DNA of 64,000 nt from assembly GCA_014529385.2 (NCBI GenBank), contig CM043944.1:57795268-57859267 (forward strand), written 5' to 3'. Position 1 is the first letter of the stretch. The number at the start of each line of letters is the position of its first letter. The position numbers and the translations under genes are program-made. The notes beneath the pieces are model-generated. The model saw only the letters and a program-made list of their open reading frames with translations, ran no database searches and had not been told where the DNA came from. This DNA is from Adiantum capillus-veneris. Its lineage: Eukaryota; Streptophyta; Polypodiopsida; Polypodiales; Pteridaceae. This document shows positions 34,388-45,810 of this stretch, one piece after another.

Positions 34388-34392
34388 TGCCT

Positions 34393-34717
34393 CACCAAAA
34401 ACGATGCTTAGGTAAGCTACTCAAGTCCCTGTTTTTTCACAACATATTTCTTTTATATGCATTGATGTCATTTGCGTGTTAGGGCTAATCATGGTGGTAG
34501 GTATTCTAGACACAAACCTCTAATGACTAAGATTGTCAATGTTTCTAAGTTTAAAGTTTGAAAATAATGCACTTGATAAGATATATTTCGAGGACCCTCA
34601 TAAATGGCAGGTCAACGGTAGGACCACAAGCAAGGCCCTAAGCTAAGTGTGCGATCAAGGGGACTCATGTAGAAGGACCAAGGTCCTAAAGAAATATAGA
34701 AGGGTGGAGAAGCACGT
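34393..34717. other. Spacer between copia and gypsy-F
   Basis: No gene. Plus-strand text at 34380-34610 looks faintly coding but no frame stays open. Confidence 0.4.
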
Positions 34718-35846
34718 TGTCGGGTTGGGTGCGGTCTAGCTGGGAAGGTACAAAACCTTTGTATGTGAGAGTTCGTGATGAGAATCACAAACACTTTGTG
34801 AAAAAGTATTTATGTAGAATCACCAACCCTCTTCCTAAATTTGTTTTGAATTCTAAGAGCGTCCGTGTGATAGAAAAGTGACAAACCCTCTTTCCTATCG
34901 TGCTTGGAATCTGCTTGGTTTCATAGTCAAGTTTGTGATGGAAGGATCACCAATTCGCATCCAATTTTAAATAAAGAGATTAATTAAAAACACAACTTTC
35001 AGCCATGCAACCTGAATTCTCATAAAGGAAAAATCCTATTCAAAACCCAAACCTCTTTCATGGAATCATCTAGCCTCGCCCCAGTTACATAGTTGTAACT
35101 TCAAACAATTGAAAGGAATACACGAACTTCCACCTTCAGGACGACCTTGTTTTAGTTTTTCAGAGATTTAAGAGCTTCCATATTGAAGCCCACACACCAT
35201 CTTGATGAAAAGAAACCCTAATTCACTCCCTCACAAGCCCAGATACAAGATTGCGAAGAGGTGGGACTGCCTTACACATACACTGAGAAACCGTGAAGGG
35301 AATTGAACACAAGGTAAAAATTCTAGGTTTTTGCACTCAAAAGCATCCCTCTCTATCTTCCCCACAAAAAAATATGAGCTCACGTGTCAATTTTTGGTCC
35401 ATTTTGCCACTTTGGAACAAAACTAGGTCATTTCAAGCTCATTTTTAACACAAAAAGATCATTTTTTATGTCAAAAAAATCCAAACAAAGTCATGAATAT
35501 TCTATTTTGGATCACACTCCATGCATTTTCACAAAGCACCCGTTAGCTGCTATTTTTTTTAGTTTTTGCATGCATCAATCTTTGTAGGTGAGATGAGTGT
35601 GCCACCATGAATGCTTGGAATATGTACATCATAAAACCAAATTAGGCATCTTAACAAGTGCAAAAGCACATAAGCGCACCACATCTAGGGCCACGATTCC
35701 CTAGATGGGTATGTACATGATAGTGATTGCAGTATCCGTTTCAGCATATACCACACTATGTACATGATTGCTTCATTTTCCATGCATCAAAATGTGTCAA
35801 AAGTAAGGTGAATGTTTTTATTTCACATGGTGCATATGCCACAGCA
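34718..35846 (-). repeat. Gypsy-F left LTR (3' LTR)
   Basis: Starts TGTCGGGTTGGG and ends GCCACAGCA on the plus strand. Long blocks match 53596-54785, for example GTGATGAGAATCACAAACAC and TTTGTGATGGAAGGATCACC. Confidence 0.85.
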
Positions 35847-35872
35847 TGAAATCCACCCCCTTTGAACCTACA
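35847..35872 (-). other. Gypsy-F polypurine tract
   Basis: The minus strand reads CAAAGGGGGTGGATTTCA before the LTR start TGCTGTGG, which sets the element's orientation as minus. Confidence 0.75.
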
Positions 35873-36128
35873 CATCCCCCGATATGTGCCACAGTAGTAT
35901 CTGTTATGCATTAAGACTCATAGTTAGACACCACATCTTCACTTTCCTCCTCAATTTGCATACAGTTAGACCCATCGTCCTCTTCACTAGGTTGTGCATC
36001 CAATGCATCAACATACCCCCTTCTTTTGAACAATTTAACCCTTTTTCCTACAATTGGAATTTTCATCTCTGTCCCATCTAGCTCACACAAAGGTGTAAGT
36101 TAAATTTCCATGCACATGCTTGATAACA

Positions 36129-37190
36129 TTAGGTCAAAACCATCTCATAAACCAATACCCAACCACCTTCTTCAATACCCAACCAATACCCAACCACCTT
36201 CTTCAATAGCTTTTGGCATGTGCCTATGTCTCTTGCATCATTTACTTGAGATTTTGCAAACTCAATGTCTTCAAGCCTTCTTTCCAATTGTCGTATGGGC
36301 AATGCAAGAAGGTCTTCTCTAATCATTCCATCATCCCATGGCAATACATTCCATGTAAGAACTACATCTTCAATTGGCATGACATGGTTTTGACCATACA
36401 TAAATTCACATGTATATAGCCAGTGACTGAACTATGTGTCATACGGCCAGCCTATAATGCAAAGAAAGTAACATCGACCACTCTCGAAGATTACCTTCAA
36501 AAGCCTTTAGCCAAAGTGGATGATGCTCTCTTTCACTCTTTCCATTTCCCTATGGGTTATAAGAACAAGTTAATGCTAGTTTGATGTCCATCCTAGAGAA
36601 GAATTTCCTTGCTTCATCAAAATCCAATTCTCCTCTATCTGTAGTTTTTTTCTCACACATCCATAATGACAGATAATTTCAAGAAGGAATTTACATACAG
36701 ATTCTGTATTCTTTGTTTGCAATCCACTCCATTCAACTTGATTAGACACATCTTCTCTTGCAAGCACAAAATAATTCATTTGCCAAAGTCCCAAAGGCAT
36801 TGTGACCAAGTACACGACCCATTTGTAATGTATGGCTAATGGATAAGTAGGGTGTAGCCCATCACAATGACGTACATTTGAATACGTTTGGAATGTCACA
36901 CAAGACTTCACAAACTCAACCACATCCTTATACATCAATCGCTTTCTTTTACTTTGTCAAATATGTTTCCCATACACTTCAATGTCCTGCAAATAAAATT
37001 TCATGGAACTCTTTGGCAATCACTTGTTGAGTAGTCTTATCGCACACTGCCCGCAATGGTATTCCATCTCTTTGTTTAGGATGCGTCCATATGTAGCCAT
37101 CCTTCAAGAAGTGTCCATATGGTTTTCTTCTTATCCTCTTAAATTCTTGCTTGATCCAATCATCCAGTTTTTGAAATGTACTTAAGTATC
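36129..37190 (-). pseudogene. Gypsy-F integrase
   Basis: On the minus strand DWIKQEFKRIRRKPYGHFLK and DGIPLRAVCDKTTQQV (about 37165-37000) precede the zinc-binding part (FAGH). The core is at 36938-36576 (KSCVTFQTYSNVR, MPLGLWQMNYFVLAREDVSN). The first catalytic position reads VVYLVTMP where relatives have VDLVxMP, so the Asp is gone. The C-terminal part at 36401-36129 (WNVLPWDDGMIREDLLALPI, RQLERRLEDIE) matches the same lineage. Stops and shifts are frequent. A 31-bp tandem duplication lies at about 36153-36208. Confidence 0.85.
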
Positions 37191-37194
37191 CTAC

Positions 37195-37787
37195 CTACAA
37201 GTGCCATTCGTCCTCAGATAGCTCCTCTGAAAAGAATTCAAGTGAAGAAAAAAAACATGCATGATTACTCTTTGCATGAGAAATAGTGTCAAAATTTGTG
37301 CCTACATCATCTCCCTCAATAATGATGTCTTGTTCATCTTCATACCTTGCCCTAGATAGCATATGGGCCATTGGACTTTCCTTTCCTCCAATATGCTTGA
37401 ATTCGGGATTCAAGGAGTTTATGTAGGCTATCCATTGTAGCATAGCAATTTCAAGAGTTGAACAATTTGTAATAATTCCAAGAAGAGGCAAACAATCGAT
37501 TTCAACAACCACTAATGTCCCTATCAAGTACTCCTTGTCACATCTCAATGTTGTGGCCACTCCTCATAACTCCCTTTTTACTTGCGCATAATCTCATTAG
37601 AGAGAAATTAGAACCTTGGCTCCAAACCTCACCACATACCTTTTTCCTTTGTTGTCATCTTTCCCTATTGCCCATCCTATCCCTGTAGGACTCATGTCTA
37701 CTATCACAACGACAAGTCTTTCACATGCATATTCTACCTTTCTCATGGTTGGTGATGAAAGAAGTAGCGTCTTTAACTTCCTCATGG
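37195..37787 (-). pseudogene. Gypsy-F RNase H (part downstream of the transposon insertion)
   Basis: AMRKLKTLLLSSPTMRKVEY, then VVIVDMSPTGIGWAIGKD (RNase H start, first catalytic Asp) at 37785-37597. In another frame at 37560-37195: CDKEYLIGTLVVVEIDCLPL, IAYINSLNPEFKHIGGKESP, LSRARYEDEQD, the RNase H C-terminal half and tether. The large transposon's left end abuts residue AMRKL. Confidence 0.88.
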
Positions 37788-37822
37788 CATTAGGGAATTT
37801 GGGAGGTCATTTGGAGGGCCTT
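37788..37822 (+). repeat. Large transposon, left terminal inverted repeat
   Basis: 35 bases (from CATTAGGGAATTTGGGAGGT) identical to the reverse complement of 49734-49768. If the target duplication is TA (37791-37792 and 49764-49765), the element proper begins with GGGAATTTGGGAGGTC at 37793. Confidence 0.93.
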
Positions 37823-38689
37823 CTACGGAAATACAATTTTTTGCCTTCTCTCTCTGGAAAATTGATGTGGTAAAAGAAAAGGTGTCCTCATCAACCGTTC
37901 AAAAAGTGTACTTCGAAGTGGATTCTTTTTGAAGAGTCATAACGGCCATAATGATTGATGGAATGTCCATTTTTAGTTATATTGAATGCACCTCATCATA
38001 TAGGAAGGAATTTCTTTTCCATACGATGTATGGAGTAGGTAGTTTAGGCAGTAGTGGCACTATAATCTTTTGTTTCTTGATTTTCTTGACTGTGTATTCA
38101 TGGCTTCTTCATCCACCACTACCTCAAACCTTCTCACTAAAAATCATAAATACATGTTGATTTGAGTCTTGAATATGAGCCTTTATGCAAGCAAAGTAAA
38201 ACAAACACAATAGTAACACAAACGGAAAAAGCAAGATTCATAGTAGAAGGAGAAAAACACATATATTTATGCACAAATGGCTCCCTCTATCCTTTGAATC
38301 CTATGACCAATTCCTCCCTTGCATTTGTAAAACTTTATTGACCTTTGCAGGTGACGGACATAATGGTTTATTCGGCTACTACAAAGCTGTAACTTGGAAA
38401 TCCTAAATTCATAAAAGCATGGTCCACCATCAAGCAAATGAAATTATACAACTTTCTACTTTGCATTGTGAGGATCAAAAAACCCTTTTGTAGTGCACAC
38501 AAGAAATATAGATATTGCAAGAAAAAGTGTGTAACTTACAAAGGAAAGATACGAGCTTAGGTGCTCGTGTGTGAAAGAAGAGACTACGAAATCTTGAAAC
38601 CTTGAAGGCTGGGTCTGGAGGTCTCAAGAAAACAATACAAGCATTGAGGTCAGGATTGTGAACCTTTTAGTTTATTTCACGCATTTTTT
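37823..38689. other. Large transposon, left sub-terminal region
   Basis: No supported gene. Short ORFs only. Expected to hold promoter and transposase-binding sites; none can be pointed out. Confidence 0.4.
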
Positions 38690-40780
38690 TTTCTTATGTT
38701 TGTTATATTTCTATGTAGACATGCTATATATCTAGACAAAGAAAACATAGATCCAAAGGCAAATGTAGGAAAGCAGTTGAAGCATTTGATAACAAGTGGT
38801 CACGCAAAGGATATAATGCATGACAAAAAGTATAAGGTTTTGCAGCGGGATGTTGTTGACCATTTAATTACAAAGAGTGTAGTGCTTGCAAGTGAAATAC
38901 AAGGCACACTTGACTCCCTTGGTGTCAGTAAGACAGGGTACTCATCTATTCAACAATCTATCTCCTCCATTTTTGTGAAGAATGGAATAAAGTCTAAACT
39001 TCTACTAACAGAAGCAAGTGTTTGGAAAGAGAGACTTCAACTCAACCATGCAAAGATAGATTTCATTGGATGTCCCTTTCATATTGATGGTATTTATAGA
39101 TTGCAAGGAACAATTGTAACCTACGATGTGTACAACAATATCTTCATGGACCTCACTTTGTTGCAAATTAGAATGGTTGAGTTCTACATGTAACATTTGA
39201 AGAGACAGGTGGCATTCTGAAATTTTTTTTGAAGCTAGATGAGTGTGATATCCTCACTGAGAAGAATCTAGAACGACTCACAATAACATTGATGAATAGG
39301 GATCTTTCAAAATGCCCTATTCAATAAAAAACAAACATATGGTGGCTTGGTGCTTTTCAGGTATTCCATTTCCACTTTCTCTTCAGCTTTGGTGAGCCTC
39401 TTGAGATTGAATTTAGATTTACTTTAATGTCTCATACGGATTTAATCTTGAAGGTAAAGGAAGAAGACCATGACATGTTATATTGGGTGTTCCATCAAAC
39501 CTCTATCCCTGATATCATTGACAAATAAATGAATCAAGGAAAGGTGCTGATTGTCAATGGGAGGGGAGACTTTCAGGTCCAATGGCATCTTGCAGGTGAC
39601 CTTAAAACACTAAAGTGTATGTATAATTGTGAAATGGGTGCTATGGTAAAGGCTCCATGCTTGTATTGTATGGAGATTGCAAAGATGATGGACCCAAAAT
39701 GGTGGAGAAAGAAACCTACCCGCCACAACGAGGATCCTAATATCCACCCAGTTCTAGATATTCCACTCGTCAATGCCCACATTTGTATGATGCATGCTCT
39801 TTGTAGAATTGTGGAGAAGTTGGTATATATGTACATTGGGTTTGCTTGGAAAATTAAGAACTCAAAAGAACAGAAGGTTGTGGTAGTGGTGCTTGAACTA
39901 GTTTTGTCAGACATGGGTCTCCATGGGGGTAATGTGAAAATCCAGCGGGACGAAAAAAGTTCAACCAATGATAAAGATGTACCGTGCAAACCATCTATTG
40001 GTGGGGTCAAGGCATGTCATTTTTATCAAAGCCAACAAGCATCAAAGATAAGAAGCTAACCCAACGTGGAAGGATATATCAGTCCACTTCTGTCAGCAAA
40101 GTTGATTTTCAGCAATGGAAAAATCTCCATATGGTAGTGAAGGACCAGGAACCCACAACTCGCAATGCCAAGGGTGAAGTGTGGCATTCCATCGATGTGC
40201 TCTTTCAGATGTGTGACAAAGATGAGTGGACACAAAATGATCTAAGCAAGTTTAGGGAGAACCTTCACTACCAAAGAAAGCATTTAGGTCAACATGGACT
40301 GAAACTCAGATTACTCAACATTACATGGTATTGTTAACACACCCTTTTAAATGATAAGGGCTAAAATGCTGTTTAAAATTCTTGACAACTTGTTTTATTT
40401 GCAGCACATCATTTTCAATCACTTACCATACTTCATTAAAAAGTATGGAAACTTAGGCATATGGAACACCCAAGGCTTGGAAAAGTCTCATTACATGGCC
40501 AGGAATACATATTCCAGACACACATGTCATGGTGGCTCTCGAGATAAGGCAAACAATTTGAAAGATCTGCTTTAGTGGTTTTATCACAGAATCCTTCACT
40601 GGCTGCAACAAAAACGTGTATTAACTGTTCGGCAATAGCACAAGCAATTAGGCATTTGCAACAAAGGAAACAAAAACAAGTAGAGGCATTCAACAACTCC
40701 AGTGCTCGTGAAGGCCAAACAAAGTGGAGAGAGACAATGCAATATGGTAACCATAGGTGGATCAAGATATTTTAACTTTA
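38690..40780 (+). pseudogene. Transposase-like gene of unknown family
   Basis: Three plus-strand blocks with protein-like text. Block 1 (38696-39193): KQLKHLITSGHAKDIMHDKK to FIGCPFHIDGIYRLQGTIVT. Block 2 (39529-40059, with decayed text between): MNQGKVLIVNGRGDFQVQWH, GDLKTLKCMYNC, APCLYCMEIAKM, then HMM-type His/Cys residues. Block 3 (40060-40780): FNHLPYFIKKYGNLGIWNTQ, GLEKSHYMARNTYSRHTCHG. The Asp- and Cys-bearing motifs (GDLK, PCxxC, EKSHY) and the place just inside one TIR suggest the mobilising protein. I do not recognise the superfamily, and no DDE triad can be placed with confidence. Frameshifts and stops are present. Confidence 0.5.
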
Positions 40781-40984
40781 GGTAACAACATGTGCAAGAG
40801 ATCCCTAATGAGATAATAGATACATTACAAGTCACAAGTCTCTCAACTTGATGACAGATAGTGGATATCTTTTGGCACATTACTCTTGTATCGGATCATT
40901 CAATGTTTTCCATAATCTAATAGTTCATTTGGGTTTTGTTTCACCAAAGTGAGTGCCATTGTTGTGTATGTGTAATAATAAGCT

Positions 40985-41270
40985 GCACAACCACCAGTGT
41001 ACCCCAGAGAATATCCAAAACATTCTATGGAAAAAACTTTATCAACGAGGATAACTTTGTCTGCATTCTGTGGTAGCATTGGTCCACCTAGGAAGCGTGA
41101 GAGCGTCTTGAGGGCGAATGTTGCAGTACTTTCCTCTTGGGAATTCCATTGTGAAATACTAGTATGGGTGCCTCACACAGTCTGGCAAGGTATTGTCCTA
41201 GTGCTACATCCCTTCCATGATACTCTCTTGTCCGGCGAAGAAAGTCATCCTTTTCAACAATTCATGAATG
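40985..41270 (-). pseudogene. Unrecognised coding stretch, minus strand (possible downstream exon)
   Basis: On the minus strand KRMTFFAGQESIMEGM and, after three TAG codons and a shift, ATFALKTLSRFLGGPMLPQN and FSIECFGYSLGYTGG. It may be the next exon of the gene at 41353-42845: that gene's text ends at a consensus donor, ACATG|GTAAGC (41352-41342), and a 70-base purine/poly-G-containing stretch lies between. No family is recognised. Confidence 0.4.
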
Positions 41271-41329
41271 TACATAAAAGTATGAGTTAGAGAAAGACAT
41301 TAACAGCTAGTTTTTTTTTGTTTTTTTTT

Positions 41330-41347
41330 GGGGGGGGGGGGGGGGGG
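41330..41347 (+). repeat. G18 tract after T9GT9
   Basis: Homopolymer run that would sit in an intron of the minus-strand gene. It can form a G-quadruplex. Confidence 0.9.
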
Positions 41348-41352
41348 CTTAC

Positions 41353-42301
41353 CATGTAGCTCTCATCTTAGATATATAAGTCATCCTTCCATAGGTCCAC
41401 TGACCTTGTGGACCCTTGCGTAGGACGTGTAAACCAGCTAGCTTGGAAGGTGGCCTCATCTGGGAGTGTCTCTCTATACTTTTCTGCCTTGTCAAAGCAA
41501 ATTTTGAGGCACTCCATCGGGTTAGTAGAGGTTTCCACTGCCTCATCATCATTATTGTCATCAGATACAAAACCACTCCTCCCCTCTTGAAATTTGGAGA
41601 GTGTGGCAAGTGCAAAGTCCTCCCTTAAAGAAAATATACTTTGAATGTCATGGAGGAAAATGTAAGATCTCTCATCAAATTTGAAGTCTGGCAGTCCAAG
41701 AAGCATCAATGTGGCTTGTTTCTTATTAAACCCAAAGACATCTAAAGGTAGTCTGATGTCAGATGTTTTAAATATAAGTATTTTGCTTTGTTGCAACTCT
41801 TTAGCCTCTACCTCAAGATTAATATCCTCATCAATCTCAAGAACCTCATTGGACTCCAATTCCTCATGATCTTGTTCATCGGGTGGGAGATCCTTCTCAT
41901 CCATTACCTCTAAAGGATCATTCAATAGACTAGCAAATAGGGAATTTAAGAATCGAAGGAACCCAAAGGATTCTTTAATTAGCTTGCAATCTTGTTCGTG
42001 CATAGGACACTGTGAGGGTCTATAGATAATAGGCAGTTGGTGGTACTTCTTGTATGACCGTCTTGTGGAATCACAATCTTTTAAGTGAACCACCACTATG
42101 TCAGTAAGAACCACCCTACCCTTGTGGACCTCAAGCTCAAACTTGTCTCTTTCAAACTTGAGGAAAACATTGTGCTGAGCTATAAGGTCGTCCAGAATGA
42201 AAAGGGCATTGAAGATAGAAGAGACCTTGTCGAACATTTCAGCAGCTCCTGCAGATACTGCAAAATCAAAAAGTATTTCATCCACACAAGCAGGATTTTC
42301 A
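41353..42301 (-). pseudogene. Unrecognised acidic protein in the large transposon
   Basis: A long open frame (315 codons, 42315-41368), but its apparent start codon lies inside the MITE inserted at 42302, so the true start is further upstream. The text begins GENPACVDEILFDFAVSAG; a charged middle has KFERDKFELEVHKGRVVLTD, and an acidic stretch (LPPDEQDHEELESNEVLEID) precedes DFKFDERSYIFLHDIQSIFS. No Cys/His cluster, membrane segment or known fold is seen. A splice donor at 41352-41347 and coding-like text beyond suggest a multi-exon gene. Confidence 0.5.
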
Positions 42302-42556
42302 CCCGGGGAGGTCACCTAATAAAAATGTAACCTATCATGTGAGTTCAACAGAAGGGTATTTAAAGTTCTTGAAACTTACAGAAATATATATACAGAAGGA
42401 CATTATTTTTTCAAATTTGAAAAAAACTTACAGATTTTAAAAGAAAAGGGTACATTACATTCCTAACAAAATTCACGGATAAGGGGTTTTACAAACATGT
42501 CTTGAACGCACGTGATATGGTAGTTTTACACATAGTGAACCCCCCGAGGATTTTCA
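42294..42556. mobile_element. MITE copy 2, inserted in a transposon gene
   Basis: Element at 42302-42548 (247 bp). Left end CCCGGGGAGGTCAC; right end, in reverse complement, CTCGGGGGGTTCACT. An exact 8-bp duplication GATTTTCA flanks it (42294-42301 and 42549-42556). The right arm carries GCACGTGATATGG; the left arm has TATCATGTGAGTT, so the CACGTG core has decayed on one side. The inner sequence matches copy 3 more than copy 1. It interrupts an open minus-strand frame. Confidence 0.87.
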
Positions 42557-42845
42557 ACCCCTTGCTTACATTTTGTAGCTTGCTCACTAACAAAAGAAAG
42601 ATCAATGTTTCTATTTTTGGTGCTAGACACTTGAAAGTTCTGGCTTATAGACAATTTTCCTCTTCTGAAGCTTTTGAGTCATTGGGGGGTCCCTCCGTCC
42701 CCACAACTTCATCTCCAAGAAATGTATCTTTAGCAAGAGCAAAGTCCACATCTCTCTTTAAAGAGCCTCTCAGCAATTTAGGTGGTCTCTCTTTTGCTTT
42801 CTGTTCACCTAAGACAATTTCAGGATCCACCCTCTGCCTCCTCAT
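42557..42845 (-). pseudogene. Upstream part of the interrupted minus-strand gene
   Basis: Directly beyond the MITE one frame stays open for about 39 codons (NFQVSSTKNRNIDLSFVSEQ), in register with the frame on the other side once one duplication copy is ignored. Further upstream a different frame starts with MRRQRVDPEIVLGEQKAKER (42845) and runs to a stop at 42645, so a frameshift or splice lies near 42670. Confidence 0.45.
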
Positions 42846-42929
42846 TCTGTGGGATCTTAATCCTAAGAAAAAAAAAATAAAGGCAAAAAATGGTAAATAT
42901 TGGTAAGTATTGCCAAGGTTGGTTGGTTC

Positions 42930-42980
<51 letters not shown>

Positions 42981-43614
42981 TCTCTTCTTCTTCTTCTTCT
43001 TCTTCTTGTGTGTGTGTGTGTGTGTGACAGATTGGTCTCACCGGTGATGTTTTTTTTTATAATAGAGGTTACTTAGAGCAGCTCATTTTATTTGAGTTCA
43101 ACTCCTCTATCTCCCTGTTTTTCTACCCCTTATATGCTCCACGGCACCCGAAGAATGATCAGCAGACCAATACTACGTTTATGCACGCCATAGGACAACA
43201 AATAGAGGGAGGGGCCTCTCTCTCACTCTGTGTTGGTCTGATTTGATTGCTTATCACCCAAAAAGCTATTAAGTGCTCTACAGTGCGCAGACGACAATTG
43301 GCTTATAAAAAAGTCCCGTCCGCACACCATAAGTCCTCCCAAATTGTCCTCTCTGTCTCTCTCTCTCTCAAAATCATAGGGGTTACCTTTTCTTGGCGCT
43401 TGGCATGGCGACCTTCAAGATGTTATTTTTGCGTACCTCTCTCTCTCTCTCTCTAGAGAAAAATAATAGGGGTTACCTTTTCCTCGGCTTGGCATGGTGA
43501 CCTTCAAGATGCTATTTTTGCGTACCTCTCTATCTCTCTCTCAACAATCCTCTCTCTCACACTCTCAACCACCCTATCCCTCTGACTCACTCTCTCTCTC
43601 TCTCTCAATCACCT

Positions 43615-43660
<46 letters not shown>

Positions 43661-43683
43661 CTCTCAACCATCCTATCCCTCTG

Positions 43684-43731
<48 letters not shown>

Positions 43732-43745
43732 CTCTCGTTCTCGTT
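42930..43745 (+). repeat. Cluster of (CT)n, (CTT)n and (GT)n microsatellites
   Basis: CT runs at about 42930-42977, CTT at 42985-43007, GT at 43009-43026, CT at 43439-43454 and several long runs between 43560 and 43735. Two similar segments (43379-43454 and 43467-43540) contain GGTTACCTTTTC and a GACCTTCAAGATG block, a tandem duplication of about 90 bp. ORFs here are repeat artefacts. Confidence 0.9.
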
Positions 43746-43868
43746 TTGTGTGTCTATGTAGGAGCTCTAATGTAATTCCACTTAAAAAAATTTCAATCTA
43801 CCTAAGTGAAATCTCTCTCTCAACCTAGTGAAATGTGCACCACCCTCTCCCTCTCCCTCTCTCTCTCC

Positions 43869-43872
<4 letters not shown>

Positions 43873-43921
<49 letters not shown>
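43873..43921 (+). repeat. (CT)n microsatellite
   Basis: Uninterrupted CT dinucleotides. Confidence 0.95.
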
Positions 43922-43925
<4 letters not shown>

Positions 43926-44100
43926 TTTCATAGTATTGTTGGCGACATGCATGAATTATAACTACATGCTTTACACATGTCAAATGACTAAAACTAACTA
44001 GTGGGCATTTATTGCACCGTATACTTTTGATTGAGAGGTCACTTTCACACTTAAATGGTTGCACAATATTCGTTGGTAGGCTTATTATAGCACCTGGGGG

Positions 44101-44103
<3 letters not shown>

Positions 44104-44188
<85 letters not shown>
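44104..44188 (+). repeat. (GA)n microsatellite, about 42 units
   Basis: Uninterrupted, preceded by GGGGGG. Confidence 0.96.
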
Positions 44189-44192
<4 letters not shown>

Positions 44193-44628
44193 TAAGAGGA
44201 TAGTGCAAGAGTCCATCGTGAGAGATAGGGAGGGAGAGAGAGACAGTGAAGGACAACAACTCAAAGAACATCGCACAAGGTGACAAGGCAGAGGATTTTG
44301 CTATCCACATATACCTACAGGTATTAGAGATAGATAGACAGAGAGTAGTGTTGTGGGTGTATGTGTGAATGCTTAACTCAAAATGGTATGTTATTGGGAC
44401 TAATACACTAGCCAAAATAACAACCTTCCAAATATTTGCCTACTTTCCACAATGGCACGCAGACACGACTCTATGTTAAGTTAAACGTCTTACGCAGGCC
44501 ATATTGACACTTTTTTCCTATGTGATAGAATTTTTTTTAATGTTGTGGTTAAATTAGAGTCCTTGTGTGACAATGGAGAGTAGATTTCATTCTATCAGTC
44601 TCTAAATCATTCCCGCGTGCCATAATGC

Positions 44629-44909
<281 letters not shown>

Positions 44910-44923
44910 TGGCTTACAGTTAA

Positions 44924-45733
44924 ATGGCAAGAACAAATGCAATTGTGAGGAAGGGAGGAAAAGGAGCAGGTTTGGTTGCTAAAGCAGGAGGAAGATCTGC
45001 TAGTAAAAAGAAGGGACTAGGGAAGCCCATGAAAATCTTGAAAGCTCCTAGGATGAATAGGCTACAAAGACACATCAAACTGTTTAAGGAAATTAGGAAG
45101 ACTGAGAAATGTATCAAGATTCTAGTACCAAAGTTCCCAATCCAAAGACTAGTTAGGTCAATATGTGAGGAAGTATGTTTTGGTACCATGAGGTGGAAAC
45201 CTCTTGCATTGCTAGCACTACAAGAGGCAGCAGAGGATTTTTTGTTGGAATATTTCATCCACATAAAAATTGTTGTAGCACATGCACACAGGGTAACGGT
45301 TATGGACAAAGACAATGAAATTCTGAAAAGAGTAAGGTGGAGATATGATAAGCTGCTCCAGACAAATAAACTGAAGGAATTTTTTCTTATTCCTCCATCA
45401 AAGCTAGAGGCGGTGAAGATTGTAGAAGTCACCCACGATGTGAATACCACGGCCAGGGCTGAATAGGAAAATCAGCGTCTAGAGGAGTTAACTAAACTGA
45501 AAGAGAAGGAAAAGGTAGCACATTCTATAGAAGAAGAGGTTAACAACTACCACATTGTAACACACGTAATCGATGTTAACAACAAAATTTTGTCATCTAT
45601 GGAGAAAGGATTAATAGTAGATATACAACTAGAAGATGGTACAAGAAGACTTGCATTAGACTCCACAGATATCAATATATTGTGGGATCGAGATGCTCAA
45701 ATCATAGATTCAGTTGTATATATCTACCTGAAG
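44924..45733 (+). pseudogene. CENH3-like histone H3 frame running into a Ulp1 N-terminal segment
   Basis: The first 180 codons form a histone H3-like protein. MARTN matches the H3 start, and a Lys/Gly/Arg-rich tail to about residue 45 is followed by a histone fold at about 50-140: FKEIRKTEKCIKILVPKFPI, QRLVRSICEEV, ALQEAAEDFLLEYF, AHAHRVTVMDKD. Loop 1 reads FGTMRWKPLALLALQEA: one residue longer than in canonical H3 and with RW-x-x-x-AL, as in plant centromeric H3 (CENP-A). A single TAG at 45464 interrupts the frame; 90 codons follow in the same register to a TAA at 45734, with a coiled-coil-like part (QRLEELTKLKEKEKVAHS) and LDSTDINILWDRDAQIIDSV, the usual start of a Ulp1 peptidase fold. TAG may be a mutated CAG. 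The TAA overlaps a GTAAGA donor. Whether histone and peptidase are one gene is inference. Confidence 0.72.
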
Positions 45734-45810
45734 TAAGATGCTTTCACTAGCTCTAGCATAATTTATTCAGCCTTGAGGCTAGAGACTAACAACATCAAAT
45801 TGTCTTGTAG

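Noticed and set aside
43494-44415. ORFs of 93-196 codons rich in Ser-Leu repeats, on both strands
   Set aside because: They are translations of (CT)n/(GA)n microsatellites and overlap on opposite strands.
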